Source: Propioniciclava sp. MC1595
Lineage (GTDB): Bacteria; Actinomycetota; Actinomycetes; Propionibacteriales; Propionibacteriaceae
Assembly: GCF_017569205.1 (NCBI RefSeq)
Contig: NZ_CP071870.1
Span: forward strand, 186,001-250,000
DNA length: 64,000 nt
Reading direction: 5' to 3'
A program made the translations under genes and the position numbers. The notes beneath the pieces are model-generated. The model saw only the letters and a list, made by a program, of their open reading frames with translations. It made no database searches and was not told where the DNA came from. Positions 34,547 to 46,000 of the stretch are shown here, in pieces; the first letter of the stretch is position 1; each line of letters opens with the position of its first letter.

Positions 34547-37500
34547 TCAGGGGCTGACCCGGATCTCGTGGATCGACCCGACGTAGTTGGCCCCGTCCCG
34601 CGGCATCGCCGTGAGGTAGACGAGCAGCCAACGGGTCTCGATCGTGGCGTCCAGCTTCACCTGGACCGCGCCCGTGGAGGCGGTGAAGCCGTCGATGCGG
34701 CGCCACTGCGACTCCGACTCCATCGGCGGTTCGGTCGCCATCGGGTCGGCGGGCACGCGGATGTCGGCGGTGGTCGGGCCGGGGCCGACGTCCACCGTCA
34801 CCCACGAGACCTCCTTGACCTCGCCGAGGTCGACCACCACGCCCGCGCCGGGCTTGCGCCCGTTGAAGTTGGCGGAGCGGCCGTAGCGCTCGGTGGTCCA
34901 CGCGGTGGTGGGGTCGCCGTCCATCACGTAGCGGGCCTGGTCGGGGTTCTCGACGCCGTCGCCGCCGTCGCCGGCCGGGTCGAAGTCGCGCGCAGAGACG
35001 AGCGCATAGGGGGCGTCCGGGGTCGGCGGCACGGCCCGCGACTTGGTGAACTGGTTCACGAACACGCCCACGAGCGAGGCCACCAGGACCAGCGCGAACA
35101 GGCCGAGCAGCAGGGCCTGCCAGCGGCGCGGCGGGTCCTGCGAGGGCGCCTGCTGCGAGACGGTGACGGCCGACCGCGGCGGCGGGATCGGGGTGAACGG
35201 GGCCGCGGGCGGGGCGTCCTCGACGTCGTCGACGTCGTCGAGCCAGAAGGCCTGCGTCGAGATCTCGGCGTCGGGGTCGTGCACCTCGTCGGTCGGGGAG
35301 GCCGGCCCCCAGGGCGAGGCCGGGCGGTCGTCGGCGCGGGAGTGGAGCGCGCCGGTGGGCTCGTCGTCGGCGGAGAGGTCGTCCTCGAGGGGGGCCAGCC
35401 CGGCCAGGGGCTCGGACGGCGCGGCGAACGGGTCGTGGGCGGCGGTGGCGTCGTCGGGGTCGACCTCGGTCGCGCCGACGGGCTCGCTCAGCTGGGTGGC
35501 GCCGAACGCGCCGGCCGCCAGCGGGGACGCCAGCAGGTCGGTGCGCGGCGGCTTGGGTGCGGTGATGCGGACGTGCTCGATCGGGTAGCGCAGCCGCGCC
35601 TCGAGCAGGTGCGACCCGTCGACGCTGCCGAGGATGGCCGACAGGGCCACCGCGATGTCGGACGCCGTCTCCAGCCGGGTCGCCCGCCCGCGGGGGATCG
35701 GGGACAGGATCCGGTCGACGATGTCGGACAGCTCCAGCGACACCTTCTTGTTGACCTGCCGGGGCACCACCGGACGCCCCTTGCTGTCGGTGGGCGCCGC
35801 ACGCAGGCCGTAGCGGGCCGGGCCGGGCCAGTGCCCGGTGAGCCCGGCGTACAGCAGCTCGCCGAGGGCGCGCACGTCGGCCTTCTCGGGGTCCTCGTCG
35901 GCGGCGGGGGTCGGGTGCAGCGCGTACTCGACCAGGAAGCCGACGATCTTCACGTTGCCGGACGCCGTGACGACCACGGTGTCGGGGTTCAGCTGGCGGT
36001 GGTGCAGCCCCTGGGCGTGCATCGCGACCAGGCCGGCCGCGACCTCGCGGACGACCCACGCCGCCTCGACGTCGGTGAAGGCGCCCTGGCGCAGCGCCAG
36101 CTCCAGCGACTGGCCGGGGGCGTACTCGCACACGATGTAGGAGCCGTGGTCGCCGGACTCGTCGAGCACGGCGTCCCAGACCCGCAGGTAGCGGGCGTCG
36201 ACGGCGGGCGCGGCCTGGCGGGCCTGGTCGAGGATCTGGAGGACGCGGCCCTCGTTGGGGTCCATGACGTGCAGCAGCACCGGGCGGGAGAGGTTGAGGT
36301 CCCAGCCCCGCCACGTGACCGTGGACCCGCGCCGGTTGAGGGCCTCGTCGAGACGGTAGCGCTGGTCGAGGATGTGCCCGGGCGCGTTGTGCGGGCCGGC
36401 GTACACGCCGCCGGCGACCGGGGTCGGCCGGCCCGGCTCGGGGTACTCCAGCAGCGCCGACTCGGTGCGTTCGGCGGTGGCCTCCACGGCGTCCCCCGCC
36501 GAGACCGGGGCTGCGTCGTCGGGCGCGGCGGTGGCCGCACCCCCGCCGCGGCGGCGCAGCACGCTCGCCAGCTCGGTGGTCTCGCGGATGTGCAGGCGCT
36601 TGGCGACGAAGAAGAAGGTGAGCAGCACCAGGGCCACCGCGCCCACGAAGGCGCCCAGCACGACGGCGTAGCCGCGGCCGTTCGACCACCAGGCGAGCAG
36701 ACCGGCGAGCACGGCGCCCGGCAGCACGGCGACCAGCAGCTGCACCGTGTGGCGGACGATCTCGCCGCCGGCCATCTGGGGCAGTCGTCCCTTCAGGGCC
36801 CGGTGGGTCAGCCAGGCCCCGACCAGGTAGGACAGGCCGTAGGCCAGCGCGAGGCGCGGCGCGACGGTCATCGGGTCGCTGCCCAGCCCCACGAACAGGA
36901 AGGCGGCCCCCACGTTGACCACCGAGATGACGAGCTGGATGAGGAAGGGCGTCCGGGTGTCCTCGAGGGCGTAGAAGCCGCGCAGGTAGACGTACTGGAT
37001 CGTGTACGGCACCAGGGCCAGGGCGAGCGCCACGAGCGTCCAGCCGATGGCGACCCAGCCGCCCTCGGCCGCGCCGTGGCCGAACGCCAGCCGGCTGAAC
37101 GGGACACCGAGCACCAGGAAGCCGACCGCGGCCGGCACGAGGAAGGTCAAGGCCAGGCGCAGGGTGCGCGTGGTCTCGGCGGCGACACCCGGCATGTCGT
37201 GGGCGGCGGCCAGCCGCGAGGCGCTGGGCAGCATCGCCGTGGCCAGCGACACGGTCAGCAGGGAGTGGGGCAGCAGCCAGACCAGGTAGGCGGTGTTGTA
37301 GGCCGTGACGCCGGCGCCCGACTCGGTGCCGTCGCCGCCCATCGTCGCGCCCGACCCGAGCCGGGTGTTGACGATCTGCACGACGGTGGTGAGCAGGACG
37401 TAGCCGAGCATCCACTTGGCGAGGTGGAAGGTCTCGCCGAGGCCCTGCCCCTTGAGGTCCCACCGCGGGCGGTACCGGAACCCGATCCGGCGCATGGCCG

Positions 37501-38197
37501 GCACCAGCGCGAGCGTCTGCACGATGATGCCCAGCGTGGAGCCGAGGCCGAGCAGTAGCACCTGCTGGTCGCTGAACGGCACGTCGGGGTTGGTGTTGGT
37601 GCCCCAGACGGCCAGGAAGATGCCGAGCACCGAGATCGCCACGATGTTGTTCAGGATCGGCGCCCACATCATCGGGCCGAAGTTGTCGCGGGCGTTGAGG
37701 ACCTGGCCGATGAGGAAGAACGCCCCGTAGAAGAACAGCTGCGGCATGGTCAGGAACGCCATGAACACCAGCTGTTCCCAGTGGCCGGCGTTCTCGGCGG
37801 CGCGCCACGAGCCCTCGGTCCACAGGCTCATCACGAGCGGCGTGACCAGCGTGAACAGCGCGGTGACCGCGACCAGCAGCACCAGGAACGCGGTCATGAT
37901 CCGGTTGATGAAGGCCTCGCCGCCGTCGGCGTCGTTCTTGGCGTGCCGCACGATCTGGGGGACGAGCACGGTGTTCAACGCCCCGCCGGCCACGAGCATG
38001 TACAGGGTGTTGGGCACGACGGTCGCGACGGAGTAGGTGTCGGCCTGGGCGGTGGTGGCACCGAGGGCGATGACGAGGAGGCCGGCCTTCACGAAGCCGA
38101 GCACCCGGCTGATCAGCGTGCCGGCCGCCATGAGTGCGGTGGCGTTGAGGAGTCGCCGGCTCGCCGCCTGCGGCGTCCTGTCCGTCCCGTCAGCCAT
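34547..38197 (-). CDS. murJ: MurJ lipid II flippase fused to pseudokinase and discoidin-like domain
   Basis: A 1216-residue protein. The first ~540 residues form the 14-helix MurJ/MviN flippase that moves lipid II across the membrane for peptidoglycan synthesis ([22 protein letters not shown]). About 610-860 is a kinase-like domain that lacks catalysis: the HRD region reads HHRQLNPD and the DFG region VGF. A long acidic linker, one membrane helix (about 1020) and an external discoidin-like beta domain follow. This is the layout of mycobacterial Rv3910, where the phosphorylated pseudokinase binds the FHA protein FhaA. ATG 38197 overlaps the DUF6049 stop by eight bases and has AAGGG upstream; GTG 38203 is an alternative. 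Confidence 0.95.
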   Translation of the reverse strand: MADGTDRTPQAASRRLLNATALMAAGTLISRVLGFVKAGLLVIALGATTAQADTYSVATVVPNTLYMLVAGGALNTVLVPQIVRHAKNDADGGEAFINRIMTAFLVLLVAVTALFTLVTPLVMSLWTEGSWRAAENAGHWEQLVFMAFLTMPQLFFYGAFFLIGQVLNARDNFGPMMWAPILNNIVAISVLGIFLAVWGTNTNPDVPFSDQQVLLLGLGSTLGIIVQTLALVPAMRRIGFRYRPRWDLKGQGLGETFHLAKWMLGYVLLTTVVQIVNTRLGSGATMGGDGTESGAGVTAYNTAYLVWLLPHSLLTVSLATAMLPSASRLAAAHDMPGVAAETTRTLRLALTFLVPAAVGFLVLGVPFSRLAFGHGAAEGGWVAIGWTLVALALALVPYTIQYVYLRGFYALEDTRTPFLIQLVISVVNVGAAFLFVGLGSDPMTVAPRLALAYGLSYLVGAWLTHRALKGRLPQMAGGEIVRHTVQLLVAVLPGAVLAGLLAWWSNGRGYAVVLGAFVGAVALVLLTFFFVAKRLHIRETTELASVLRRRGGGAATAAPDDAAPVSAGDAVEATAERTESALLEYPEPGRPTPVAGGVYAGPHNAPGHILDQRYRLDEALNRRGSTVTWRGWDLNLSRPVLLHVMDPNEGRVLQILDQARQAAPAVDARYLRVWDAVLDESGDHGSYIVCEYAPGQSLELALRQGAFTDVEAAWVVREVAAGLVAMHAQGLHHRQLNPDTVVVTASGNVKIVGFLVEYALHPTPAADEDPEKADVRALGELLYAGLTGHWPGPARYGLRAAPTDSKGRPVVPRQVNKKVSLELSDIVDRILSPIPRGRATRLETASDIAVALSAILGSVDGSHLLEARLRYPIEHVRITAPKPPRTDLLASPLAAGAFGATQLSEPVGATEVDPDDATAAHDPFAAPSEPLAGLAPLEDDLSADDEPTGALHSRADDRPASPWGPASPTDEVHDPDAEISTQAFWLDDVDDVEDAPPAAPFTPIPPPRSAVTVSQQAPSQDPPRRWQALLLGLFALVLVASLVGVFVNQFTKSRAVPPTPDAPYALVSARDFDPAGDGGDGVENPDQARYVMDGDPTTAWTTERYGRSANFNGRKPGAGVVVDLGEVKEVSWVTVDVGPGPTTADIRVPADPMATEPPMESESQWRRIDGFTASTGAVQVKLDATIETRWLLVYLTAMPRDGANYVGSIHEIRVSP

Positions 38198-40139
38198 CCT
38201 CACCCTTCCCCTGTCGGCGCACCTGCCGGATGCGGTGGGCCGTCGTCACCACCAGCACCAACCCGGACGCGATCACGATGACCCACCCGATGGTGCCGAC
38301 GTTCGTCGTCTCGACCGCGATCTCGCGGTCGGGTGTCAGCCTATGGCCGTCCGCCGTCTCCACGTGGACGCGCGCGCTGACGACGCCGCCACCGGCCGAC
38401 TCGGCGGGCACCAGCACGGTGCTGGCCGACCCCGACGGGATCTCCACCGGGTCGGGGGACAGCAGCCGGATGCGCTGCGGGTTGTCGGTGCTGGCCACCA
38501 CCCGAACGGTGATCGGGTCCTGGATCCGGTTGGTCACCGTCACCGGGAACTCGGAGGTCCTGCCGGTCATCGTGAAGCGGGGGGAGGCGTCGAGGGTGAC
38601 CAGGTCGCCCTGGGGGAGTGCCACGCGCTGCTCGACGCTGGTCAGCCACGCGGACTGGGCATCGGCCTCCCCGGTCCACCAGCGGGACGCCGCGCGTGCG
38701 GTCTGGGCGTCCACGTACTCCCCGACCCCGGACGCCGGGGCGGCCGCGGCGTAGGCGGCCATCCGGTCGCGCAGCTCGAGGACGCGGCCAAGGCCGCCCG
38801 CGTCGAGGGCGCCGATCGCGGGGGTCTGGGCGGGCGGGGGCGCCCAGTCGTGGGCGGGCAGCGCGGCCAGGTCGGCCAGGGTGGCCGGCACGAGGCCGGG
38901 CGGGAGCGCGGTGGTGTCGGCGGGGATCGCCTCGGGGGAGTCGGCCCAGCGCAGCTCGCCGCCCGCGGCCCGGGCCAGCGCCAGCCGGACGGCCGCCCGG
39001 TTCAGCGCCGTGTCGGGCAGGAGGGCGGAGGAGGGGACGAGGGGGGTCTCCTCGGACGCCACGAGCGCGTCGACCTCGCCGGCGCGGACGTGTACGTGTG
39101 GGTTGCCGCTGTCGAGGAGCACCACGTGGCCGCCGAGCTGGGCGGCGAGGGCCAGGCCGCTCGCGTCGGGGTGGTCCAGGACCGCGACCCGGGCCAGCCC
39201 GTCGGGCGCGTTGGCGTCGGTCTCCGCGGAGACCGCCGTCCGCAGCACCTCGGCGGGCAGGGCGGCCAGGGCCGGCAGGTCGGGGGAGCCGAACAGCTCC
39301 ACGGCACCGGAGCCGGTGGGCAGCGCCCGCAGCCGCCCCAGCCAAGCCGCCGCGGCGTCCGCCCCCGTGCCCGCCTCGGTGCCGTCGGCCGTGCGGATGC
39401 GGTAGCCGTCGGCCATGTCCTCGAGCTCGGCCAGGAGGGAGGGGTCGACGACCCAAGTGGTCCCGCTGCCCTCCACGGCGTCCAGCAGGGCGTCGAGGCG
39501 GCCGCCGTCGACCTCGGTGTGCAGCCCGTCGTCGATGAAGAGGTCCTTCTTCACCTGCCGCGGCGGAGCGGACAGCTCGACCACCGTGGCGACCGGCAGG
39601 GGGGTCTCGGACGCCGAGACGAGCGTTCGCGCCGAGCCGACCGGCTGCAGGGCCCGGCCGCCGGCCCGCGCGGTCGCGTCGACCCCCGCCCACCACGTGG
39701 CGGAGGCGTGGACCAGCCCGAGGGCCTCGCGCGTGCCCGACACGGTGAACGGCAGCGTCGCGCCCGGCGGGACCTCCTGGGCGGGGTCGTCGCCGAGACG
39801 ATCGCGGTTGGTCTCCTCCACCACGCGGGCGGTCCCCGGCGTGGTGGTCCCGGCCGTCACCGCGCCCGCGACCGCCTCGGGGGAGAGCAGCAGGTCGGGC
39901 GAGCGCCACAGGGCGACCCGGATGTCGGTGAGGGGCACGGTGCCGGTGTTGGTGACCATGCCGGTGAGGGTGACCGACGTCGCGGTGACGTCGGCGCGCG
40001 TGAGGGTGACCTGAGCCGTGGGCTCCTCGGCGGCGACCGCGGGGTCGACCGGTGCGGCCGCCAGCGGGGCGGCCAGCGCGAGCGCGGCGAGCAGGGGAGC
40101 CAGCCGGGCGCGGCGGGGGCCGGGCCGGGGCGAAGTCAC
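38190..40139 (-). CDS. DUF6049 secreted/membrane protein
   Basis: A 649-residue exported protein of the DUF6049 family, found next to murJ in most actinobacteria (Rv3909 in Mycobacterium). A signal peptide occupies about residues 1-37 (LAPLLAALALAAPLAAAPVD). Long extracellular beta-rich domains follow and one C-terminal membrane helix (about 620-640) anchors it. A function with MurJ in cell-wall assembly is inferred from conserved linkage only. GTG 40139 is leaderless from TACGAT (40151-40146 on this strand), and it is divergent from the CCA transferase with 32 bases between starts. Confidence 0.85.
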   Translation of the reverse strand: MTSPRPGPRRARLAPLLAALALAAPLAAAPVDPAVAAEEPTAQVTLTRADVTATSVTLTGMVTNTGTVPLTDIRVALWRSPDLLLSPEAVAGAVTAGTTTPGTARVVEETNRDRLGDDPAQEVPPGATLPFTVSGTREALGLVHASATWWAGVDATARAGGRALQPVGSARTLVSASETPLPVATVVELSAPPRQVKKDLFIDDGLHTEVDGGRLDALLDAVEGSGTTWVVDPSLLAELEDMADGYRIRTADGTEAGTGADAAAAWLGRLRALPTGSGAVELFGSPDLPALAALPAEVLRTAVSAETDANAPDGLARVAVLDHPDASGLALAAQLGGHVVLLDSGNPHVHVRAGEVDALVASEETPLVPSSALLPDTALNRAAVRLALARAAGGELRWADSPEAIPADTTALPPGLVPATLADLAALPAHDWAPPPAQTPAIGALDAGGLGRVLELRDRMAAYAAAAPASGVGEYVDAQTARAASRWWTGEADAQSAWLTSVEQRVALPQGDLVTLDASPRFTMTGRTSEFPVTVTNRIQDPITVRVVASTDNPQRIRLLSPDPVEIPSGSASTVLVPAESAGGGVVSARVHVETADGHRLTPDREIAVETTNVGTIGWVIVIASGLVLVVTTAHRIRQVRRQGKGEDG

Positions 40140-40171
40140 CTGTCCATCGTAGGCCGGTAGACTGGTCGATC
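40140..40171. promoter_or_regulatory. Compact divergent leaderless promoters (DUF6049-murJ / CCA transferase)
   Basis: In 32 bases there are two -10 boxes: TACGAT on the minus strand (40151-40146) six bases before GTG 40139, and TAGACT on the plus strand (40158-40163) eight bases before GTG 40172. The -35 region of each lies inside the coding sequence of the other gene. Confidence 0.65.
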
Positions 40172-41608
40172 GTGCCGAGCCTCTCCGTCGAACAGCGTCA
40201 CGCCCTCACGGGCGTCGTGGTGGCGAACCCCGTCATCGGCCACGTCGCCGCGGCCTTCGCCGAGGCGGGCCACGACCTCCACCTGGTGGGCGGGCCGGTG
40301 CGCGACGCGCTGATGGGCCGCGGCGTCCACGACCTCGACTTCACCACCGACGCACGCCCCGACGCCATCGAGGCGGTGCTCAAGGGCCTCACCAAGGCGA
40401 CGTGGGACATGGGCCGCGAGTTCGGCACCATCGGCGCCGTGGTGCGGGTCGGCGACGCCGAGGAGACCGTCGAGGTCACCACCTACCGCGCCGACTCCTA
40501 CGACCCGGCCTCGCGCAAGCCCACCGTCTCGTTCGGCGACTCGCTCGTCGACGACCTCGTCCGCCGTGACTTCACCGTCAACGCGATGGCGCTCTCGGTG
40601 GTGTCCGGGGCGTTCGCCGACCCGCACGGCGGCCTGGCCGACCTCGAGGCCGGCGTCCTGCGCACCCCGTCGACCCCCGAGGTCTCCTTCAGCGACGACC
40701 CGCTGCGGATGATGCGGGCCGCACGGTTCGCGTCCCAGCTCGGCTTCACCCCCGCCCCCGAGGTGGTCGACGCGATGACCGACATGGCCGAGCGCATCGA
40801 CATCATCTCCGCCGAGCGCGTGCGTGACGAGCTCTCCCGGCTGCTGCTCTCGGACGCCCCGCGCGCCGGGCTGGACCTCCTCGTCCGCACCGGACTGGCC
40901 GACCGCGTCCTGCCGGAGGTGGCCGCGCTGGTGCGCGAGGTCGACGAGCACGGCCGCCACAAGGACATCTACCAGCACACCCTCACCGTGCTGGAGCAGT
41001 CGATCGACCTGGAGCGCGAACGCGGGCATGCCCCCGACCTCGTCGGCCGGCTGGCCGCGGTGTTCCACGACATCGGCAAGCCGCGCACCAAGAAGTTCGA
41101 GGCCGGCGGCAAGGTCTCCTTCCACCACCACGACGTGGTCGGGGCGAAGATGACGAAGAAGCGCCTGTCCGACCTGCGATTCTCCTCCGACGAGGTCAAG
41201 GCGGTGGCGAAGCTTGTCGAGCTGCACCTGCGGTTCCACGGCTACGCCGACGCAGACTGGACCGACTCGGCCGTGCGCCGCTACGTCCGCGACGCCGGCG
41301 ACCAGCTCGAGCGGCTGCACATCCTCACCCGCGCCGACTGCACCACGCGCAACGCGCGCAAGGCGAACCGGTTGCGCACGGCGTACGAGCAGCTCGAGTG
41401 GCGCATCGACGCCTTGGCCGAGCAGGAGGAGCTGGACGCGATGCGTCCCGACCTCGACGGCACCCAGATCATGGAGGTGCTCGGCATCCGGCCCGGCCCG
41501 GAGGTGGGGCAGGCGTACAAGTTCCTGCTCGAGAAGCGCCTCGACGAGGGTCCCCTGGGCGAGGAACGCGCCCGCGAAATGCTTCTGGAGTGGTGGGCGC
41601 AGCGGTAG
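40172..41608 (+). CDS. CCA-adding tRNA nucleotidyltransferase
   Basis: A 478-residue class II nucleotidyltransferase that adds or repairs the 3' CCA of tRNA. It shows the head motif LVGGPVRDALMG, the metal-binding DLDFTTDA, the RRDFTVNAMA motif, and the neck ERVRDELSRLLL. A C-terminal HD phosphohydrolase domain (VFHDIGKP, HHHDVVG) is present, as in actinobacterial enzymes that are often named pcnA by homology. GTG 40172 is used because the TAGACT -10 ends eight bases before; the frame upstream lies antisense to DUF6049. Confidence 0.95.
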   Translation: MPSLSVEQRHALTGVVVANPVIGHVAAAFAEAGHDLHLVGGPVRDALMGRGVHDLDFTTDARPDAIEAVLKGLTKATWDMGREFGTIGAVVRVGDAEETVEVTTYRADSYDPASRKPTVSFGDSLVDDLVRRDFTVNAMALSVVSGAFADPHGGLADLEAGVLRTPSTPEVSFSDDPLRMMRAARFASQLGFTPAPEVVDAMTDMAERIDIISAERVRDELSRLLLSDAPRAGLDLLVRTGLADRVLPEVAALVREVDEHGRHKDIYQHTLTVLEQSIDLERERGHAPDLVGRLAAVFHDIGKPRTKKFEAGGKVSFHHHDVVGAKMTKKRLSDLRFSSDEVKAVAKLVELHLRFHGYADADWTDSAVRRYVRDAGDQLERLHILTRADCTTRNARKANRLRTAYEQLEWRIDALAEQEELDAMRPDLDGTQIMEVLGIRPGPEVGQAYKFLLEKRLDEGPLGEERAREMLLEWWAQR

Positions 41609-41656
41609 ATCCGGGACGCCCCGCCGGCGGCCCGCTGCCCACGCCATGATGGGGCA

Positions 41657-42553
41657 GTGCAGACGGTGAGGGCGGTGACGGAACGGCTGGCGTCCGCGCC
41701 CGTCGTGCTCGTGATCATCGCGATCGCCTCGGTGCAGCTGGGGTCGTCGCTGGCCAAGGACCTCTACTCCGCGGCCGCGCCCCTCACCGTGGCCTGGCTG
41801 CGGCTCCTCGGCGCCGCTGTGGTGCTCGGGCTGATCACCCGGCCGCGCCTGCGCGCGCGGTCGGCGTCCGACTGGGCCTGGGTCGTGGCGTACGGACTGT
41901 GCCTGGCCGGCATGAACGTGACGTTCTACCTGGCCATCGAGCGCATCCCGATCGGGATGGCGGTCACCCTCGAGTTCCTGGGGCCGTTGGGGGTGTCCGT
42001 GGCGCTGTCGCGTCGGGCCCGCGACCTGCTGTGGGTCGGGCTGGCCGCGGTGGGCGTCGCCCTGCTCGGCTTCTCGCCCGGCGACCTCGACCCGGTCGGC
42101 GTGTTCTGGGCCCTGGCCGCGGCCTGCCTGTGGGCCGGTTACATCCTGCTCGCGGGGCCGACCGGACGCCGCTGGTCCGGCGTCTCGGGGGTGGCGGTGG
42201 CGTTCTGGGTCGGACTCGCCGGGCTGACGCCGGTGGTCTGGGCGCTCGACCTGTTCCCCGCCGCGGTGCCCGCGGTCTGGGGGCTCGGCCTGATGATCGG
42301 GCTGCTGTCCTCGGCGATCCCCTACGGGCTCGAGATGATGGCCCTGCGCCGCATCGAGCCGCGCATCTTCGGCATCCTCATGTCCCTCGAACCTGCCGCG
42401 GCGGCCCTGTTCGCGCTGGCCCTGCTGGGCGAGACGCTCCGCCCCATCGAGATCCTCGCCATGGCGTGCGTCGTGGTGGCCTCGATCGGTGTGGTGCGCT
42501 CGTCGCGCCCTGCCAGGCCCTCAGCGGACGCCGTTGGCCCAGAGGTCGCGTAG
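41657..42553 (+). CDS. EamA/RhtA-like drug-metabolite transporter
   Basis: A 298-residue ten-helix exporter of the DMT superfamily made of two EamA repeats. The closest recognisable type is RhtA (threonine/homoserine exporter): MNVTFYLAIERIPIGMAVTLEFLGPL in pieces and IEPRIFGILMSLEPAAAAL are characteristic. The substrate is uncertain. GTG 41657 is leaderless from CATGAT (41645-41650). Its last 33 bases overlap the tail of the broken DinB gene on the opposite strand. Confidence 0.87.
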   Translation: MQTVRAVTERLASAPVVLVIIAIASVQLGSSLAKDLYSAAAPLTVAWLRLLGAAVVLGLITRPRLRARSASDWAWVVAYGLCLAGMNVTFYLAIERIPIGMAVTLEFLGPLGVSVALSRRARDLLWVGLAAVGVALLGFSPGDLDPVGVFWALAAACLWAGYILLAGPTGRRWSGVSGVAVAFWVGLAGLTPVVWALDLFPAAVPAVWGLGLMIGLLSSAIPYGLEMMALRRIEPRIFGILMSLEPAAAALFALALLGETLRPIEILAMACVVVASIGVVRSSRPARPSADAVGPEVA

Positions 42554-42873
42554 CAGGGCGATCTCGGCGAGGTGGTGGATGGCCTCGCGGTGGAACCGAC
42601 CCGCGCGCCGAACACCCCGACCAGCAGGTGGCCGAGGCGCCACGCGATCGTGGTCACGGGGGCGGGATCCGGCTCGGGGAACGCGAAGTCGATGGTGAAG
42701 TCCCCGGAGCCGGCCTGGATCGGGGCGGTGCCGGTGCCGCGGGGGTGGACGTTCCAGGCTCCCGGGGCGGGCTCCCAGAAGTACTCGTCGTCGGTGAGCC
42801 CCTCGAGGCGGGGGCGGGCGGCGGTGTCCCAGTGCCAGGTGAACTGCTCGAGCAGGACTTCGGTCCGGTTCAT
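42521..42873 (-). pseudogene. DinB-family protein with internal deletion
   Basis: The N-terminal part (LLEQFTWHWDTAARPRLEG onward to IAWRLGHLLVGVFGARV) is a normal DinB four-helix start with the first metal-binding His. At about 42600 it jumps, in a different frame, to the normal C-terminal end (FHREAIHHLAEIALLRDL, with the last two metal His, then a stop at 42521). Roughly 65-70 residues that should lie between are missing and the total is not a multiple of three, so no complete protein can be made. ATG 42873 has a leaderless CATACT signal (42886-42881). Confidence 0.75.
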
Positions 42874-43000
42874 GGCACCCAGTATGGGACGCGGCCCTGG
42901 GAGGCGGGGATGGGTGACGGGGTCAGATGTGGACGACCATGGGGCCAGTCAACCAACCCGGCGGCGTCCGGGACCCCGTCGGGGGTGTACGGAGGTGTAC

Positions 43001-43023
43001 GAACCCCGTACGACAACGGGTTC
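43001..43023 (-). terminator. Possible hairpin upstream of the broken DinB / after STAND gene
   Basis: GAACCC (43001-43006) pairs with GGGTTC (43018-43023); three GTACG copies surround it. It lies eight bases beyond the stop of the STAND gene and may end that transcript. The stem is short, so support is weak. Confidence 0.4.
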
Positions 43024-43030
43024 CGTACGG

Positions 43031-46000
43031 TCAGCGGTCGCTGCAGGGGTCGATCCGGGGGATGCCGGGCAGGTATCGCTCCCACTCGTCGTCGGTGAGC
43101 GGCTCGCCGCGGAGCGCGCACAGGACCGGGCGTTCGGCGTCGGGGTCGGTGCCCCAGAGGCGGACCTCCCCGGTGGCGCCGGTGGCGGCGATGAGGGCCC
43201 CACCGGCGAGGAACTGCACGTCGTGCACCGACCCCATCGCGGCCGGCACCGACAGCACCGCTGTCGTGCTGTCCTCGGTGAGGTCCCACACCCACAGGTA
43301 GTCGCCGACGCCGGCCGCGACGAGCAGGGACGCGTCGGGGGAGAAGGCGATCGTGTTGATGCCGGCGCGCGGGCCGAGCAGGCGGCGGAGTTCCTGCGGC
43401 CGGGCCGGGTCGGTCCAGTCCCACAGCAGGACGTCGCCGCCGTCGGTGCCGGCAGCCAGAAGGCGCCCCGTCGATGAGAAGGCGGACGCCCCGGGGTTCG
43501 AGGGGGTCGGCAGGGACGCCGTGGCGACGGGATGCTCGGGGTCGGAGACGTCCCAGAGGTCGACGGCCCCCGCCGCGATGCCGACCTGCAGGTACCGCCC
43601 GTCGGGGGAGAAGGTCGCCAACTGGGGCACCTCGCTGGGCAGGGTCGCGAGCGGGGTCACGGAGAGGTCGGCGCCGATCCGCGCGAGCACCGTGCCGCGC
43701 CCGTTGTAGAGGCCGGCGGCGAGCAGGGTGCCGTCGGGACTCACGTCGAGCGCGACCAGGTTCTCGTCCGCGGCGATGCGCGAGGTGCGGGGGGTCCCGG
43801 GGACCGGACCCGCCACGTCCCAGACCACCACCTGACCGTCGGTGGTGCCCGCCACCACGCGGTCGCCGGCCGGGGTCATGGCCGTCGCCACCGAGGGCGC
43901 CAGCCCCTCGGGGAAGGGCAGGCGCAACCGCCGGTCGTTGCCGGGGCGGCCCCACAGCTCCACGACCGCGTCGGCCTGGTCGGTGCCGACCAGCCAGTCC
44001 GCGCCCGCGGCGTCCGCGGCCAGGTAGTAGATGCGGCCACCCTCGCTGCCCAGGACGCTGCTGCGCTCCCCCCAGTGCAGCAGCGTGCCGTCGACCAGGG
44101 TGGCCATCGGCTCGGGGCCGGCCCACGCCACCGACTGCACGATGGCGGGGGCCCTGATGCCGCGCAGGTGCTCCATGGTGTCGGACGCCCACACGTGCAG
44201 CCGCTGCTCGCTGTCTCCCGTGAGCAGCTGCGACCCGTCGCCGGAGAACGCGACGCCGTTGATCCAGAAGCTCGACACGGAGGTGAGCCGGGGCGGGGTG
44301 GTGCCTGCCCCGTCGAGCGGCCAGGTCGCCACCTGCCCGCTCGTCAGCCCTGCGGCCAGGCTGCTGCCGTCGGGGCTGATGGCCAGCGACAGCGCGCGGA
44401 TGCCCGGGTCGGCGCCGAGGGGGATCGGGTCGGCCGGCTCGAGACCCGACGCGGTGACGGTCCAGACGCCGATGTGGTCGCGCGTGCCGGCGGTGAGGAC
44501 CCGGCCACCGTCGGGGGTGAACGCCAGGGCGCTCACCTGCCCGTCGAAGGTCTGGGCCCCAAGGCGCTGGGGGCCGGCCGGCCGGTCGAGGTGCCAGAGC
44601 TCGACGGTCGAGGTGGTCCCGTCGGAGTGGGCCAGCGCAAAGCGGGGACCCGTGGGGTCGAAGGCGGCACCGAACAGCGTGCCCGCCCCGCCCAGGTCGG
44701 CCAGGGTGGTGGGCTCGTCCGTGACGTCCCACAGCGCGCGGTAGCCGCCGGCGCCCCCGGTCACCATGAGGAGGCGGTCCTCGATCCGGCCGAGGGCCGC
44801 GGCGAAGAGCTGCCCGCCGGCGGGGTCGGCGGTGAAGCGGACATCGGGCGGGCCGTGCACGGCGGTCCGCCACAGGGCGACCTCCCCGGCACCATCGACC
44901 TGGACCACCGAGCCGCCCGGGCCGGTGGTGGCGAAGGACGACCCGGGCGCCGTCCAGCGGGTGGGGACGTCGAGGCTGGTCGCCACGAGCAGGGAGCTGC
45001 GCGCCTCGCGGGTGGGAGCCAGCGCGGCGCTGACGAGGGCGAGCTGGGCGTACAGGTTCGGGTCACGGTCGCGCAGCGTGCTGGCCTGGTTGGCGACCTG
45101 GCGGGACTGGGCGTCCAGTTGCACCTGCCGGGTCTGCAGGAACGCGCCGGTGGCCAGCAGGGCGAGGACGAGGGTCAGCGCGGTCAGGCCGAACGCCAGC
45201 GCGCGCCCGCGCCGCAGCCGGGCCGACGTGCGGCGCTCCTGGGCGAGCTGGGAGGTGAAGTGGGCGCGGGACTCCGTGAGGAACTCGTCCTCGAGCGGGC
45301 TGAGCAGGTCGGTGCTGTCGTCCAGGCCCAGGCCGGCGAACATGGGCAGCCGGTCGACCGGGATCAGGCCGTCGGGGGAGCGGCCGCTGTCGACCCACAG
45401 GCGCGTGGCGCGGGAGAGGTGCTCCCGCACGCGGAGCTGCTCGCGGCCGTCCTCGATCCAGTCGGCCAGGCGCGGCCAGTGGCGCAGCACCGAGTCGTGG
45501 CTGATGTGCAGCTGGGTCTCGGTGGTGCTGAGCACCCGGGCGTCCACGAACGGGCGGGCGACGGCGAGCGTGGCCGTCGACAGCGAGGCCAGCGCGACAG
45601 GACGCCGCACGGCCCGGTCGTCCAGCAACCCGACCATGCGCATGAACAGGGCGCGCGCGGTGCGGCGCTGCTCGGTGGACAGGGACGCGACGATCCCGTC
45701 GGCGAGGTTCTCCACCGCCGAGGACAGCCCGCCGGCCCGTCGGTAGTCGTCGACGGTCATGCGCTGCCCCGACCCGGCGCCCCAGGTCATCAGCAGCGCG
45801 TGGGACACCAGCGGCAGCAGGGTGAGCGTGGCCTGCGGGTCCTCGGCCGCCCCGGTGTCGGCGAGGACGAGCTCGACCAAGCCCGGGTCGACCTCGACGT
45901 CGCGCAGGGCCGCGGGCCCGGTGATGGCCTGCCGGATCTCCTCCGGGGCCATGGGCTGGACCAGGATCGGCCGCTCGAGGGCGTCCCGCAGGTCGCCTAG

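Noticed and set aside
34433-37558. A 1041-codon open frame opposite murJ
   Set aside because: Composition is low-complexity Arg/Gly/Val and it lies wholly antisense to the well-conserved MurJ-pseudokinase gene.
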